From an uncultured Lachnospiraceae bacterium (lineage in GTDB: Bacteria > Bacillota > Clostridia > Lachnospirales > Lachnospiraceae), in the NCBI GenBank assembly GCA_946624935.1, contig CAMOSN010000003.1, forward strand, positions 21,125 to 85,124: a stretch of 64,000 nt of DNA, read 5' to 3'. The translations under genes were made by a program, and so were the position numbers. How positions within the stretch are numbered: position 1 is the first letter of the stretch; every line of letters begins with the position of its first letter. Under the pieces are notes generated by a model. It did no database searches, had not been told where the DNA came from, and worked only from the letters and a program-made list of their open reading frames with translations. Positions 48,030 through 58,702 of the stretch are shown piece by piece.

Positions 48030-48111
48030 GGCGGGGGAGGCAGAGCCATGGGGACAGGTCCCGTGGCCCCGGAGCCACGGGACCTGTCCCCATGGCTCTG
48101 CCTCCCCCGCC
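48030..48111. repeat. 82-bp near-perfect palindrome (38-bp perfect arms) containing variant B REP-like core
   Basis: ggcgggggaggcagagccatggggacaggtcccgtggc-cccgga-gccacgggacctgtccccatggctctgcctcccccgcc. Confidence 0.97.
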
Positions 48112-48123
48112 GCCATCTCAGCT

Positions 48124-49608
48124 TTACAGGTATTTCTCGCGGAAGTAGCGCAGCAGCGGCTCGGCGTCAAGCGGCCGGCCGCACACTTCTTTGATCACCT
48201 CGCCGGGCAGGCGCAGTGCGCCGAAGCGATGGATCTTTTCATTCAGCCAGCCGCGGACCACTGCGATCTGCCCGTTTTCCAGCAGCGAATCGATGTCGCC
48301 GAGATCGGCACGCATGGCGTCGAGGAACATACCGTCGTAGATGCTTCCGAGCAGGTAGGACGGGAAATATCCGAAGGAGGCATCGGACCAGTGCATATCC
48401 TGCAGAATGCCCTGGGCGTCATTTTCCGGAACAAAGTGCAGGTACTGCTTCGTTTTTTCGTTCCACAGGCGCGGCAGATCCTCCACCTTCGCGCCTCCGC
48501 GGAAGATCTCCTGCTCCATTTCATAGCGCAGGATGATGTGCAGGCAGTAGGTCACCTCATCGGCCTGGGTGCGGATGGGCGTGCACTGCACGTGATTGAT
48601 CTCCTGCACGAACTCGTCGAGTGAAATATCCTGCAGGTCCGGCAGCAGTTCCTGGATTTTCGGATACACCGGCACCCAGAAGCTTTTGCGGCGTCCCAGG
48701 ATGTTTTCGAAGAACCTGGACTGACTTTCGTGCAGTCCCATGTAGGGGCATTCCTGCGCCGCGGTGTCCGCAAGGGCCGGATCCACGTTCTGGTCGAAGA
48801 TGGCGTGGCCTCCCTCATGGATGGCGGAGAACATCGACGAGATGGGATCGTGTTCATAATAATGGTTGGTAACGCGCACATCCCTGGGGGAGAAGCTCGT
48901 CGTAAAGGGATGCTCGCTCACGCCCACGGTTCCATTCTCAAAGGAGAAGCCGATGTATTCCAGCAGCAGCTGCTGCACCTTCTTCTGCGCATCCGGGTCA
49001 TAGGTGCCCTCGTAGATGCGGCTTTTTGGCTGCGGCTTTGCCAGGATCTGCTCCAGCATGGGCAGAAGGCCTTCCTTCAGCTGTGCAAACACGCGGTCGA
49101 TGGTATCCGTGTCCATCCCCTCCTCGTAGAGGTCGATGAGCACATTGTAGGGTTCCTTCCCGGGATCGGTGAAACCGCATTTCTCCTTCGTCATCCGGAT
49201 CAGGCCGTCAAGATCCGGTCCGAAAAGGCTGTAGTCGGAGCTGCGCTTGGCCTCCTCCCAGCTTCTCATGCTTTTGCTCTGCAGGGCCAGATAATCCCGG
49301 TAAAACTCCTTCGGGATCCGGCGGTCCTTCTCCAGGTCGCGCAGCATGGTCCGCACCGTAAAGCGCATCCCCTCACTCAGCGCATCGTATTCCCCGGAAT
49401 CCTTCAGCTCCTTCAGAAGATGATAAAACGCATCGGAGGTGGACAGTTCAAAGGCCTTCGTGCCGAAGAAGGTCATCGCATCCGCCATTCCCGGATGCCC
49501 TCCCCGCGGCGTCGCCGTGTACATGTCCCAGCTCAGCAGCGTACACGCTCTCCTGTAGTATCCCAGCTCTTCCCATTTTTTCAGAAATTCCTCTGTCAGC
49601 TTTCCCAT
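48124..49608 (-). CDS. M32 family carboxypeptidase
   Basis: SAIHEGGHAIFDQNVDP (HExxH-type HEGGH); ECPYMGLHESQSRFFENILGR; start at 49608. Confidence 0.93.
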   Translation of the reverse strand: MGKLTEEFLKKWEELGYYRRACTLLSWDMYTATPRGGHPGMADAMTFFGTKAFELSTSDAFYHLLKELKDSGEYDALSEGMRFTVRTMLRDLEKDRRIPKEFYRDYLALQSKSMRSWEEAKRSSDYSLFGPDLDGLIRMTKEKCGFTDPGKEPYNVLIDLYEEGMDTDTIDRVFAQLKEGLLPMLEQILAKPQPKSRIYEGTYDPDAQKKVQQLLLEYIGFSFENGTVGVSEHPFTTSFSPRDVRVTNHYYEHDPISSMFSAIHEGGHAIFDQNVDPALADTAAQECPYMGLHESQSRFFENILGRRKSFWVPVYPKIQELLPDLQDISLDEFVQEINHVQCTPIRTQADEVTYCLHIILRYEMEQEIFRGGAKVEDLPRLWNEKTKQYLHFVPENDAQGILQDMHWSDASFGYFPSYLLGSIYDGMFLDAMRADLGDIDSLLENGQIAVVRGWLNEKIHRFGALRLPGEVIKEVCGRPLDAEPLLRYFREKYL

Positions 49609-49899
49609 CTTTTCTGTTCCTCCGGCCGCAGCCAGGTCTGCCATTTCTCACGGTCCCTGGTGCGGTCCCTTTCCATTAAATATATTTTAGATTACTTCCA
49701 TGTCTCATCATTGTATCTTCCCGGGCGGACGGTGTCAAATGTGGGGATCTGGAGGTTTCTGTTCCATTTGCTTTTTTTGAAATAGAAGCGTATAATAATC
49801 AAATTAATTCAGTGAAAAATTATGAAGAACAATGCCGGGCTGTGAAAGGAATTCTCTTCATGGCCCCGTTATCTTGAGGAGGAAGCTTCAAATTCCGAT

Positions 49900-52800
49900 A
49901 TGAACAGGCAAATGCAGTATACCCTTGGAATTGACATCGGTTCGACAACCGTCAAGATTGCCGTTCTGGATCCGCAGCAGCAGCTTGTATTTGCGGATTA
50001 TGAACGCCATTATGCAAATATTCAGGAAACTCTCAGCACCTTGATCCGCCGTGCCATCGAAAGGACGGGCGACCGGCCGGTCATTCCGGTGATCACCGGG
50101 TCGGGCGGTCTGACACTGGCCAGGCATCTTGGGGTGACCTTTGTGCAGGAGGTGATCGCAGTCGCATCTTCCCTGCAGCATTTTGCACCGCAGACGGATG
50201 TAGCCATCGAGCTTGGCGGTGAGGATGCGAAGATCATCTATTTCGACCGGGGCAGTGTGGAGCAGCGCATGAACGGAATCTGCGCCGGCGGCACCGGTTC
50301 CTTTATCGACCAGATGGCTTCCCTGCTGCAGACGGATGCGGCAGGGCTGAATGAATATGCCAAAAATTACAAGGCGGTCTATCCGATCGCGGCGCGCTGC
50401 GGCGTGTTTGCAAAGACGGACATCCAGCCGCTCATCAATGAGGGCGCGACGAAGGAGGATCTTTCCGTATCGATCTTTCAGGCGGTGGTAAACCAGACCA
50501 TCAGCGGCCTCGCCTGCGGCAAGCCGATCCGCGGGCATGTTGCCTTCCTGGGCGGCCCGCTGCACTTTTTGTCGGAGCTTCGGGAGGCCTTTATCCGCAC
50601 GCTGAAGCTGGACGACGAGCATGCGATCATTCCGGAAAACTCTCACCTGTTCGCCGCCATCGGCAGCGCACTGAACGCGCCGGAGACTGAAACAGGGACT
50701 GACCGTGGTTCGGCCGTTGCAGCCCCGGGCGCTGGCCGTGCTTCGGCGCCGGCTGCCTCGGGCGTTGACCGTGCCTCGGGTGCTGAGCCTGCTTTGGCGG
50801 AGACTGCCCCGGGCGCCACCGTACTTCTCTCGGAGATGGCAGCCCGCCTGGAAAAGCACATTGAGATGGATTTTGAGGTGGCCCGTATGGAGCCGCTGTT
50901 TGCCACGCAGGCCGATTATGACGATTTCTGTGCCAGACAGAACCGCTACAATGTCAGGACCGGTGATCTTGCCACCTATTCGGGCAACTGCTATCTGGGC
51001 ATTGACGCCGGGTCCACCACCACAAAGGCTGCCCTCGTCGGCGAGGACGGACAGCTGCTCTACTCCTTCTACAGCAATAACAACGGAAGTCCTCTGCGCA
51101 CTGCCATCCGCGCAATGAAGGAGATCTATGAGGAAATGCCTGAGGAAGCGCACATTGCCTGGTCCTGCTCAACGGGCTACGGCGAGGCGCTGGTGAAGGC
51201 TGCCCTGATGATGGATGAGGGAGAGGTGGAAACGGTCTCCCACTATTATGCTGCCTCCTTCTTTGATCCGGAGGTGGACTGCATCCTGGACATCGGCGGT
51301 CAGGATATGAAATGCATCAAGATCAAGAACGCCACCGTGGACAGCGTACAGCTGAACGAGGCCTGCTCCTCGGGCTGCGGTTCCTTTATCGAGACCTTTG
51401 CGCGTTCCCTGAACTACAGTGTATCGGATTTTGCCAGGGCGGCGCTTTTCGCAAAGCACCCCATCGATCTTGGCACGCGCTGCACGGTGTTCATGAATTC
51501 GAAGGTCAAGCAGGCCCAGAAGGAAGGTGCCGAGGTGTCCGACATCTCCGCCGGCCTTGCCTATTCGGTCATCAAAAATGCCCTCTATAAGGTCATCAAG
51601 GTTTCCGACGCGGCAGAGCTGGGCCGTCACATCGTCGTGCAGGGCGGAACCTTCTATAATGATGCCGTGCTGCGCAGCTTTGAGCGTATTGCAGGCTGCG
51701 AGGCGATCCGTCCGGACATCGCCGGCATTATGGGTGCCTTCGGCGCCGCGCTGATCGCACGGGAGCGCTGGCACATCGCGGCCGGGGATTCCATGGATCG
51801 TACAGACCGGGAGCAGAATGAACCGATGACTTTGGATGACACAGGCCGGGAGGCGGCCGCTCGTGCAGCACAGGACGGCCCGCGCTCGAGCATGCTCTCC
51901 ATTGATCAGATCAACGACCTGAAATTCACTACCCATATGGCCAAGTGCAAGGGCTGCACCAACCAGTGCCGCCTGACGATCAACCGTTTTTCGGGCGGGC
52001 GCCAGTTTATCAGCGGCAACCGCTGCGAGCGCGGCATCGGCAAGGAGCGCAACAAGGAGAACATTCCGAACCTGTTCGAGTACAAGAACAAGCTTCTCTT
52101 CTCCTATGAACCGCTCTCCGAGCCGGAGGCGGTGCGCGGCAAGGTCGGCATCCCGCGCGTGCTGAACATGTATGAGAATTATCCCTTCTGGTTTACCTTC
52201 TTCACGAAGCTGAAATACCGGGTGATTCTCTCGCCGCTCTCCACCCGCAGAATCTACGAGCTGGGCATCGAATCGATTCCCAGCGAGTCGGAATGCTATC
52301 CGGCCAAGCTGGCCCACGGACATGTGCAGTGGCTGATCAATCAGGGACTGGACTACATTTTCTATCCCTGCATTCCCTATGAGCGCAATGAATTTCCGGA
52401 GGCCGGCAACCATTACAACTGCCCCATTGTGACCTCCTACGCGGAGAATATTAAAAATAATGTAGAGGATCTGCGGACAAAGAATATCCGCTTCGAGAAT
52501 CCCTTTATCGCTTTCACCTCTCTGGAGACAGTCACAAAGCAGCTGGAAAAGAACTTCCCGCAGATTCCCCGCAAAGAGGTGGCGGAAGCCGCGGCACTCG
52601 CCTGGGCGGAGCTGGAATCCGTCCGTCAGAAGATGTACGAAAAGGGCCAGGAGACCCTGAAGTGGATGGAGGACAACCACCGCCGGGGCATCGTTCTGGC
52701 CGGTCGTCCCTATCACGTGGACACCGAGATCAACCACGGAATTCCCGAGCTGATCAATTCCTACGGGATCGCCGTGCTGACCGAGGATTCCGTCAGCCAG

Positions 52801-54366
52801 CTCAACCCCGTGGAGCGTCCGCTGATCGTTCTGGACCAGTGGATGTACCACAGCCGTCTGTATGCCGCCGCCAACTTCGTCAAAACGAGGGACGACCTGG
52901 ATCTGATCCAGCTCAACTCCTTCGGCTGCGGCCTGGATGCCGTGACCACGGATATGGTCAATGACATCCTCTCCGGCTCCGGCAAGATCTACACCTGCCT
53001 CAAGATCGACGAGGTGAACAATCTCGGTGCCGCCCGGATCCGGGTGCGCTCCCTGATCGCCGCCATCCGGGTGCGCGAGCAGCGGCACATTCAGCGCGAG
53101 ATCCAGCCTGCGAACATCCATCCGGTGGTGTTCACCAGGCAGATGCGCGAGGAATACACGCTGCTGTGCCCGCAGATGTCGCCGATCCATTTCAACATTC
53201 TGGAAGCGGCCTTCCGGGCCTGCGGCTACAATCTGGTGGTCGTCGGGCAGGATGAACGCGCTGCCGTGGAATACGGTCTGAAATACGTCAACAACGACGC
53301 CTGCTATCCGTCTCTGATCGTGGTCGGTCAGATGATGGATGCGCTGCTGTCGGGCAAATACGATGTCAACCGCACCGCCATCCTGATGACCCAGACCGGC
53401 GGCGGATGCAGAGCCTCCAACTACGTCGGCTTCTTCCGTCGTGCTCTGCGCAAGGCCGGTATGGAACAGATCCCGGTGGTGTCGCTGAATGTGAGCGGCC
53501 TGGAGTCCAACCCGGGCTTCACCATCAATTACACCATGCTCAAGCGCGGCATCTTCGCCGCCGTGCTCGGAGACATTTTCATGCGCTGCCTGTACCGCAT
53601 GCGGCCCTACGAGCTGGAGGCGGGAAGCGCCAACCGGCTGCACGAACGGCTTGAGCAAAAAGCAAAGGACTTCGTGTCCTCGCCGCACTGCTCCTACGGT
53701 GCCTTCAAAAAGCTCTGCGCTGAGATCATTCAATCCTTCGACGCCCTTCCCATCCGGGAGGAACGCAAGCCGCGGGTCGGCATCGTGGGCGAGATCCTCG
53801 TGAAATTCTCCCCGGCGGCCAACAACCACCTGGTGGAGCTTCTGGAGAGCGAGGGCGCCGAAGCCGTGATGCCCGACCTGATCGACTTCCTGCTCTACTG
53901 CTTCTACAACCAGAACTTCAAGGCGCAAAACCTGGGCACAAAAAAGTCCACCGCCATGCTCTCCAACTTCGCAAACCGCTTCCTGGAGACCGTGCGCGGC
54001 ACCGCCCGCAGGGAATTCGAAAAGAGCCGGCACTTTGATCCGCCGGCCCACATCGAAGACCTGGGCAATTACGCAAAGGACATCGTATCCTTAGGCAACC
54101 AGACCGGCGAGGGCTGGTTCCTCACCGGCGAGATGCTCGAGCTGATCCACTCCGGAACCAGCAACATCGTATGCACCCAGCCCTTCGGATGCCTGCCCAA
54201 CCACGTAGTCGGCAAGGGCGTCATCAAGGAAATCCGCCGGCAGTATCCCGACGCCAACATCGTCGCCATCGACTACGATCCCGGCGCCAGCGAGGTGAAC
54301 CAGCTCAATCGCATCAAGCTGATGCTGTCCACCGCGCGCAAAAACATGCAAAAGAAACTCGCCTGA
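49900..54366 (+). CDS. Acyl-CoA dehydratase activase-related protein (two BadF/BadG/BcrA/BcrD ATPase domains plus DUF2229/HgdB-like region)
   Basis: [18 protein letters not shown] and [19 protein letters not shown] ATPase motifs; [15 protein letters not shown]; 1488 aa. Confidence 0.92.
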   Translation: MNRQMQYTLGIDIGSTTVKIAVLDPQQQLVFADYERHYANIQETLSTLIRRAIERTGDRPVIPVITGSGGLTLARHLGVTFVQEVIAVASSLQHFAPQTDVAIELGGEDAKIIYFDRGSVEQRMNGICAGGTGSFIDQMASLLQTDAAGLNEYAKNYKAVYPIAARCGVFAKTDIQPLINEGATKEDLSVSIFQAVVNQTISGLACGKPIRGHVAFLGGPLHFLSELREAFIRTLKLDDEHAIIPENSHLFAAIGSALNAPETETGTDRGSAVAAPGAGRASAPAASGVDRASGAEPALAETAPGATVLLSEMAARLEKHIEMDFEVARMEPLFATQADYDDFCARQNRYNVRTGDLATYSGNCYLGIDAGSTTTKAALVGEDGQLLYSFYSNNNGSPLRTAIRAMKEIYEEMPEEAHIAWSCSTGYGEALVKAALMMDEGEVETVSHYYAASFFDPEVDCILDIGGQDMKCIKIKNATVDSVQLNEACSSGCGSFIETFARSLNYSVSDFARAALFAKHPIDLGTRCTVFMNSKVKQAQKEGAEVSDISAGLAYSVIKNALYKVIKVSDAAELGRHIVVQGGTFYNDAVLRSFERIAGCEAIRPDIAGIMGAFGAALIARERWHIAAGDSMDRTDREQNEPMTLDDTGREAAARAAQDGPRSSMLSIDQINDLKFTTHMAKCKGCTNQCRLTINRFSGGRQFISGNRCERGIGKERNKENIPNLFEYKNKLLFSYEPLSEPEAVRGKVGIPRVLNMYENYPFWFTFFTKLKYRVILSPLSTRRIYELGIESIPSESECYPAKLAHGHVQWLINQGLDYIFYPCIPYERNEFPEAGNHYNCPIVTSYAENIKNNVEDLRTKNIRFENPFIAFTSLETVTKQLEKNFPQIPRKEVAEAAALAWAELESVRQKMYEKGQETLKWMEDNHRRGIVLAGRPYHVDTEINHGIPELINSYGIAVLTEDSVSQLNPVERPLIVLDQWMYHSRLYAAANFVKTRDDLDLIQLNSFGCGLDAVTTDMVNDILSGSGKIYTCLKIDEVNNLGAARIRVRSLIAAIRVREQRHIQREIQPANIHPVVFTRQMREEYTLLCPQMSPIHFNILEAAFRACGYNLVVVGQDERAAVEYGLKYVNNDACYPSLIVVGQMMDALLSGKYDVNRTAILMTQTGGGCRASNYVGFFRRALRKAGMEQIPVVSLNVSGLESNPGFTINYTMLKRGIFAAVLGDIFMRCLYRMRPYELEAGSANRLHERLEQKAKDFVSSPHCSYGAFKKLCAEIIQSFDALPIREERKPRVGIVGEILVKFSPAANNHLVELLESEGAEAVMPDLIDFLLYCFYNQNFKAQNLGTKKSTAMLSNFANRFLETVRGTARREFEKSRHFDPPAHIEDLGNYAKDIVSLGNQTGEGWFLTGEMLELIHSGTSNIVCTQPFGCLPNHVVGKGVIKEIRRQYPDANIVAIDYDPGASEVNQLNRIKLMLSTARKNMQKKLA

Positions 54367-54370
54367 GATT

Positions 54371-54400
54371 CAAAAATGCCGCCAGCACTGCTGACGGCAT
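54371..54400. terminator. Hairpin terminator between activase gene and efp (convergent)
   Basis: caaaaatgccgccagcactgctgacggcat; minus strand ends in atttttg. Confidence 0.75.
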
Positions 54401-54470
54401 TCTCATATTCATTTTTATTCTGCTGATCGGAATGGTCGTTTTAAACCTGCTGTCCCGGAAGCCGGAACCG

Positions 54471-54515
54471 CTCTCAGGCTTATTCCTCTCAGGCTTATTC
54501 CTATCGGGCTTATAC
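54471..54515. repeat. 15-bp tandem repeat x3 running into the efp stop codon
   Basis: ctctcaggcttattc / ctctcaggcttattc / ctatcgggcttatac. Confidence 0.9.
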
Positions 54516-55067
54516 TCTGGACAGATATTCGCCGGAGCGGGTATCGATCTTGAGCTTGTCACCGATCTCAACAAACAGCGGAACCATTACCTGTGCGCCT
54601 GTCTCGACGATCGCGGGCTTGGTGGCGCCGGTAGCGGTATCACCCTTGAGACCCGGCTCGGTGTCGGTCACTTCCAGTTCTACAAACAGAGGCGGCTCGA
54701 TAGCGAACACGTTGCCGTTGTGGGAACATACCTTAACCATCTCATTGTCCTTGACGAATTTCAGGGCATCCCCTACTGCGTCCTTGGCCAGTGCGATCTG
54801 ATCATAGGTTTCTGCGTTCATGAAATAATACAGATCGCCGTCGTTGTACAGATACTGCATATCGACGCGGTCGATCCTTGCGGTCGGGAACTTTTCAGTA
54901 GGACGGAAGGACTTCTCTACTACGCCGCCGCTGATGATGTTTTTAAGCTTGGTACGTACAAATGCTGCACCTTTACCGGGCTTTACATGCTGGAACTCAA
55001 TAATCTGATAAATGTTTCCATCCATCTCCAGAGTAATGCCGTTCCTGAAATCACCTGCTGAAATCAT
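54510..55067 (-). CDS. efp: Elongation factor P
   Basis: [44 protein letters not shown]. Confidence 0.97.
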   Translation of the reverse strand: MISAGDFRNGITLEMDGNIYQIIEFQHVKPGKGAAFVRTKLKNIISGGVVEKSFRPTEKFPTARIDRVDMQYLYNDGDLYYFMNAETYDQIALAKDAVGDALKFVKDNEMVKVCSHNGNVFAIEPPLFVELEVTDTEPGLKGDTATGATKPAIVETGAQVMVPLFVEIGDKLKIDTRSGEYLSRV

Positions 55068-55123
55068 AAAAATTATCCTCCTAAAGCAAATCTAATTTAT
55101 TCTATCGTATCTGAGGCTTCTTT

Positions 55124-55816
55124 TCAACTGTTTTTTAACTGACGTGCGATACTTCTGGCGGCCTGCTGCACGCTCATCCCATCGGTATACAGTTGAATGT
55201 GGGATGCCTGGGCGTAAATACTGCCGCGCTTCTCCATCAGGGTCAGAATGCGCTGACGAAGGTCTCCGCCCTGCAGCAGCGGCCGTGTTGTATCCCCGGA
55301 GAGGCGCTGCACAAGCGTGTCCGGCTCCGCCTTCAGATATATGACAGTGCCGATTCGTCTCATGATTGCGCGGTTTTCCTCCCGCATGGGCATGCCTCCT
55401 CCGACGGAGATGACGCAGCTGCGGCTGCCTTCACTCTTTTCGCGCTTTCCGCCCTCATGGTTGTTCCCGCCTTCATTACTGTCAGCTGAGGAAATTCTAC
55501 TGCTGCTGCAGTCCCGGTCATGCCCGTTCTCACCACCGACGAAAGCTGCGATACCGCAACTCTTTTCATCCGCATTTTCCGTAATCATCCGCTTCTCCAG
55601 GTCCCGAAGCAGCTGTGTTTCCAGGTCCCGGAAATACGTTTCTCCCTGTTCGGCGAAAATCTGCGTGATGGGCATCTGCTGTGCTTCCACGATCATCTCG
55701 TCCGTATCCAGAAATTCCATGTCTGCAAGCCTCGCCAGCGCTTTGCCTACACTCGTCTTGCCGCTTCCCATGAAGCCGATCAGGAACACAGGGCGGAGAA
55801 GCCTTTCTTTTTGCAT
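55124..55816 (-). CDS. aroK: Shikimate kinase with atypical internal insertion
   Basis: PVFLIGFMGSGKTSVGKALARLADMEFLDTDEMI...VISVGGGMPMREENR. Confidence 0.9.
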   Translation of the reverse strand: MQKERLLRPVFLIGFMGSGKTSVGKALARLADMEFLDTDEMIVEAQQMPITQIFAEQGETYFRDLETQLLRDLEKRMITENADEKSCGIAAFVGGENGHDRDCSSSRISSADSNEGGNNHEGGKREKSEGSRSCVISVGGGMPMREENRAIMRRIGTVIYLKAEPDTLVQRLSGDTTRPLLQGGDLRQRILTLMEKRGSIYAQASHIQLYTDGMSVQQAARSIARQLKNS

Positions 55817-55858
55817 GCTCTCTTACCTCTTTCTAAAGTCACGTCGATAAGGTGCGTT

Positions 55859-55886
55859 ACGTCCCCTGTCCCATTTTTGTCCCATT
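55859..55886 (+). repeat. Partial REP-like element next to stop codon
   Basis: acgtcccctgtcccatttttgtcccatt. Confidence 0.7.
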
Positions 55887-57977
55887 TTACAGCTGGAAGG
55901 ATGCGATCCAGATGGGGTTTTCTGCTTTTACCAGGTGGTAGGCGCCCACTTCGTGGGAGCGGCTGGCCTGGATCTGGACCATTTCCGGGGTGAATTGGAG
56001 TGTCCTGGCGCAGCGCAGGATCTCGCTGAGTGTTTCAAGGCTGATGGCGTTTACGACTACGCGGATCCCGGGTGTTTTCGCACGCAGCAGTTCCAGGATT
56101 TCCTGCAGTTTTCCGGAGCTGCCGCCGATGAAGGCATGGGTCGGAGCCGGCAGTGCTGCCAGCGCTTCCGGTGCTTTGCCCTCCACGATGTGCACGTTGG
56201 CACACTGCAGATGCTCGATATTGCGCTGCAGGAGTGCCGCGGCGGTTTCCTTCTGTTCAATGGCGTAAACGGTAATTCCCGGATGCCAAGTGGCTGCCTC
56301 ACAGGAGACGGAGCCGGTTCCCGCGCCGATGTCGTAGAGGACGGAGGACGGGGTGAGAGCAAGCTTCAGGATACTCAGGTGCCGGATCTCCTCCTTGGTC
56401 ATGGGGGTCTTGTCCCGCAGGAATGCGTCGTCCGGCAGGATCTTTACCAGAGGTTCTTCGGCCGGCTGAGGGTTCCTGATCATTGCGATGTACAGGCCCT
56501 CGTTTTCCAGATTCCCGGCTTCCCGGGCGGTTACCGAGAATACCTGCTGTGCATCGCTGCCGAGCTGGTAGCCGAGGAAAATGCGGCAGTGCTCCAGTCC
56601 GTTTTCCAGCAGGACGTGCCCCAGCCGGCGTACGTCCTTTACTCCGGAAAGGAGCAGGTAGCAGCGCTCATGTTCCCGCACCGATTTGACCAGCAACGCT
56701 TCACGCCTGTAATCCCCCGAATAGCCATGCCAGCTTTCCAGAGCGGCGTCCGAATAGCTTTCGCCGAGGAGGCTGCACAGGTAGGAAAAGCTTGATATTC
56801 CCGGATACTGCCGGATGCGGACGGTAAAGCCGCAGCTTTTCTCCCACTGCCCTGCAGCCCTTTGCAGGGTTGCGGCGCCGCTGTAAAATCCGGTGTCGCC
56901 GGAATACAGGACGGCGGCGTGCAGTACCCTGCCTGACAGGCCCTCTGCCTGTACACGGATCGCGTCCAGAATATTATCCGCCAGATATTCGCACACAAAT
57001 GTCTTCTGCGGATACTGTGCCCGGAAGGGTGCGAGCATCCGCGATGCGCCCAGAAGAATCTCGGCCTGTTCGATCGCGTTTTTACCGCCGACGGTCAGGG
57101 TATCGGCGTCGCCCATTCCGATTCCGACCAGGGCAATTTCCACTGCCGGCGCGGCACTCTGCTGATCAGACGCTTGACCTTCTGTGCTTTCTGCGATCAC
57201 GCCTCCCAGCATCCGGGCGGCCTCCTGCCAGGAGATGCCCTCCTCCTGCGACGGACGTCCGATCACATACAGTGCGCATCCGGCCTGCGCGGCGGCACGC
57301 ACCTTCTCCGGGAAGCCGCCTGCATTTCCGCTCTCCTTGGTGACCATCACCCGGATGCCAAACTGGGCAAGCATCGCTGCGTTCATCTCCTGTGTGAACG
57401 GACCGAACATGGCGATCACCTGCTTCACGCCGATCCCGGCCTCTTCACACAGACGCAGGCTTTCCGCCGTAGGAAGCACCCGCGCGAACAGGCGGTCTTT
57501 GATCGCTTTTTCCTCCGCAAAGAAGGACAGCTGCTTGCTGCCGGTCGTCAGGAGGATGTTCCCCTCCGTATGCGAAAGGGCCTCTCTGCAGGCGGACGCA
57601 TCTGGAAAGAAGCGTATATTCTGCCCGTTCTGCCAGGATCCCTGCTGATCAGAAGTGCCCTCATCCGCACTTTCGCGCAGGACTCGCATGTATGTTACGC
57701 CAAGCGCATCCGCGCATGCCCGGATGGTCCGGGAGACCACATCCGCATAAGGATGTGTGGCATCCACCAGGATCTCCGCCTTCTGCTCCTGCACAAGCTC
57801 CCGCATATGCTCTGCATCCAGCCTTCCTTCATGCACCTTTGCATAGGTTCCATGTTCCATCACCTCAGCACCGGTGCGGGTGGCCACACATACCAGATGC
57901 GCGATCTTCCCCCGTTCCAGCGCTTCCGAGAGCTGCCGCCCCTCACTGGTGCCGGAGAAAACGATGATCCCGCTCAT
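55887..57977 (-). CDS. Trifunctional fusion: precorrin-6A reductase (CbiJ/CobK) + CbiE + CbiT
   Basis: N-term IIVFSGTSEGRQLSEALERG..VDATHPYADVVSRTIRAC (CobK); middle VEIALVGIGMGDADTLTVGGKNAIEQAEILLGASRML (CbiE); C-term LSILKLALTPSSVLYDIGAGTGSVSCEAA (CbiT). Confidence 0.92.
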   Translation of the reverse strand: MSGIIVFSGTSEGRQLSEALERGKIAHLVCVATRTGAEVMEHGTYAKVHEGRLDAEHMRELVQEQKAEILVDATHPYADVVSRTIRACADALGVTYMRVLRESADEGTSDQQGSWQNGQNIRFFPDASACREALSHTEGNILLTTGSKQLSFFAEEKAIKDRLFARVLPTAESLRLCEEAGIGVKQVIAMFGPFTQEMNAAMLAQFGIRVMVTKESGNAGGFPEKVRAAAQAGCALYVIGRPSQEEGISWQEAARMLGGVIAESTEGQASDQQSAAPAVEIALVGIGMGDADTLTVGGKNAIEQAEILLGASRMLAPFRAQYPQKTFVCEYLADNILDAIRVQAEGLSGRVLHAAVLYSGDTGFYSGAATLQRAAGQWEKSCGFTVRIRQYPGISSFSYLCSLLGESYSDAALESWHGYSGDYRREALLVKSVREHERCYLLLSGVKDVRRLGHVLLENGLEHCRIFLGYQLGSDAQQVFSVTAREAGNLENEGLYIAMIRNPQPAEEPLVKILPDDAFLRDKTPMTKEEIRHLSILKLALTPSSVLYDIGAGTGSVSCEAATWHPGITVYAIEQKETAAALLQRNIEHLQCANVHIVEGKAPEALAALPAPTHAFIGGSSGKLQEILELLRAKTPGIRVVVNAISLETLSEILRCARTLQFTPEMVQIQASRSHEVGAYHLVKAENPIWIASFQL

Positions 57978-58702
57978 ACCTTATATCCTCTCGGTGTCAC
58001 AAGGCGGCCGTCCATAATCACGGTCTCCGGATTCCCGATGAATACTGTCGTGAACATATCCACCTGCGTATCCCGAAGCTGTGCCAGGGAGCAGGTCACG
58101 GCCTGGGTCTCATCCCGGCCGATATTGCGCACATAGCCGCATGCCGTCGTTCCCGGGATCTCCTCCAGAAGGATATCGCAGGCGCGCATCAGATAGTCCT
58201 TCCTGCGATGGCTGGAGGGATTGTACAGCGCAATGGCAAACCCTGCCCGGGCAGCAAGGCGCAGACGGGTCTCGATCTTCTCCCACGGCGTGAGCAGATC
58301 GCTCAGGCTGATCACACAGTAATCGTGATTGAGCGGCGCACCCAGGACTGCAGCTCCGCTGTTGGCGGCAGTGATTCCCGGGATGATCTGGATGTCACAG
58401 TCCGGATGCTCCTGCCCCAGTTCAAACATCAGAGAGGCCATGCCGTACACTCCGGCATCTCCCGAGCAGATCATCGCCACCTGTTTTCCCTTGTCCGCTT
58501 CCTCAAAGCACATCCGGCACCGCTCCGTCTCCTTGCGCATGGGCGTCGAGAGAAACTCCTTCCCCGCGAACTCCGGTCCCAGCAGATCCAGATACACCGG
58601 ATACCCGATAATTACATCCGAGGCCCGCAGCACATCCAGCGCACGCGCCGTCATCATGTCCTCCCGTCCCGGTCCCATTCCTACTACATAGATCGTACTC
58701 AT
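57974..58702 (-). CDS. cbiH: Precorrin-3B C17-methyltransferase
   Basis: MSTIYVVGMGPGREDMMTARALDVLRASDVIIGYPVYLDLL; start at 58702 overlapping cbiG stop. Confidence 0.92.
   Translation of the reverse strand: MSTIYVVGMGPGREDMMTARALDVLRASDVIIGYPVYLDLLGPEFAGKEFLSTPMRKETERCRMCFEEADKGKQVAMICSGDAGVYGMASLMFELGQEHPDCDIQIIPGITAANSGAAVLGAPLNHDYCVISLSDLLTPWEKIETRLRLAARAGFAIALYNPSSHRRKDYLMRACDILLEEIPGTTACGYVRNIGRDETQAVTCSLAQLRDTQVDMFTTVFIGNPETVIMDGRLVTPRGYKV

Noticed and set aside
51169-54051. 960-aa antisense ORF opposite the activase-related gene
   Set aside because: GC-rich codon-bias mirror of a clearly real gene; no recognisable domain. Same reasoning for other long antisense ORFs (28534-30417, 36784-38922, 39021-40850, 46353-48194, 40908-42662, 531-1757, 15315-17387).
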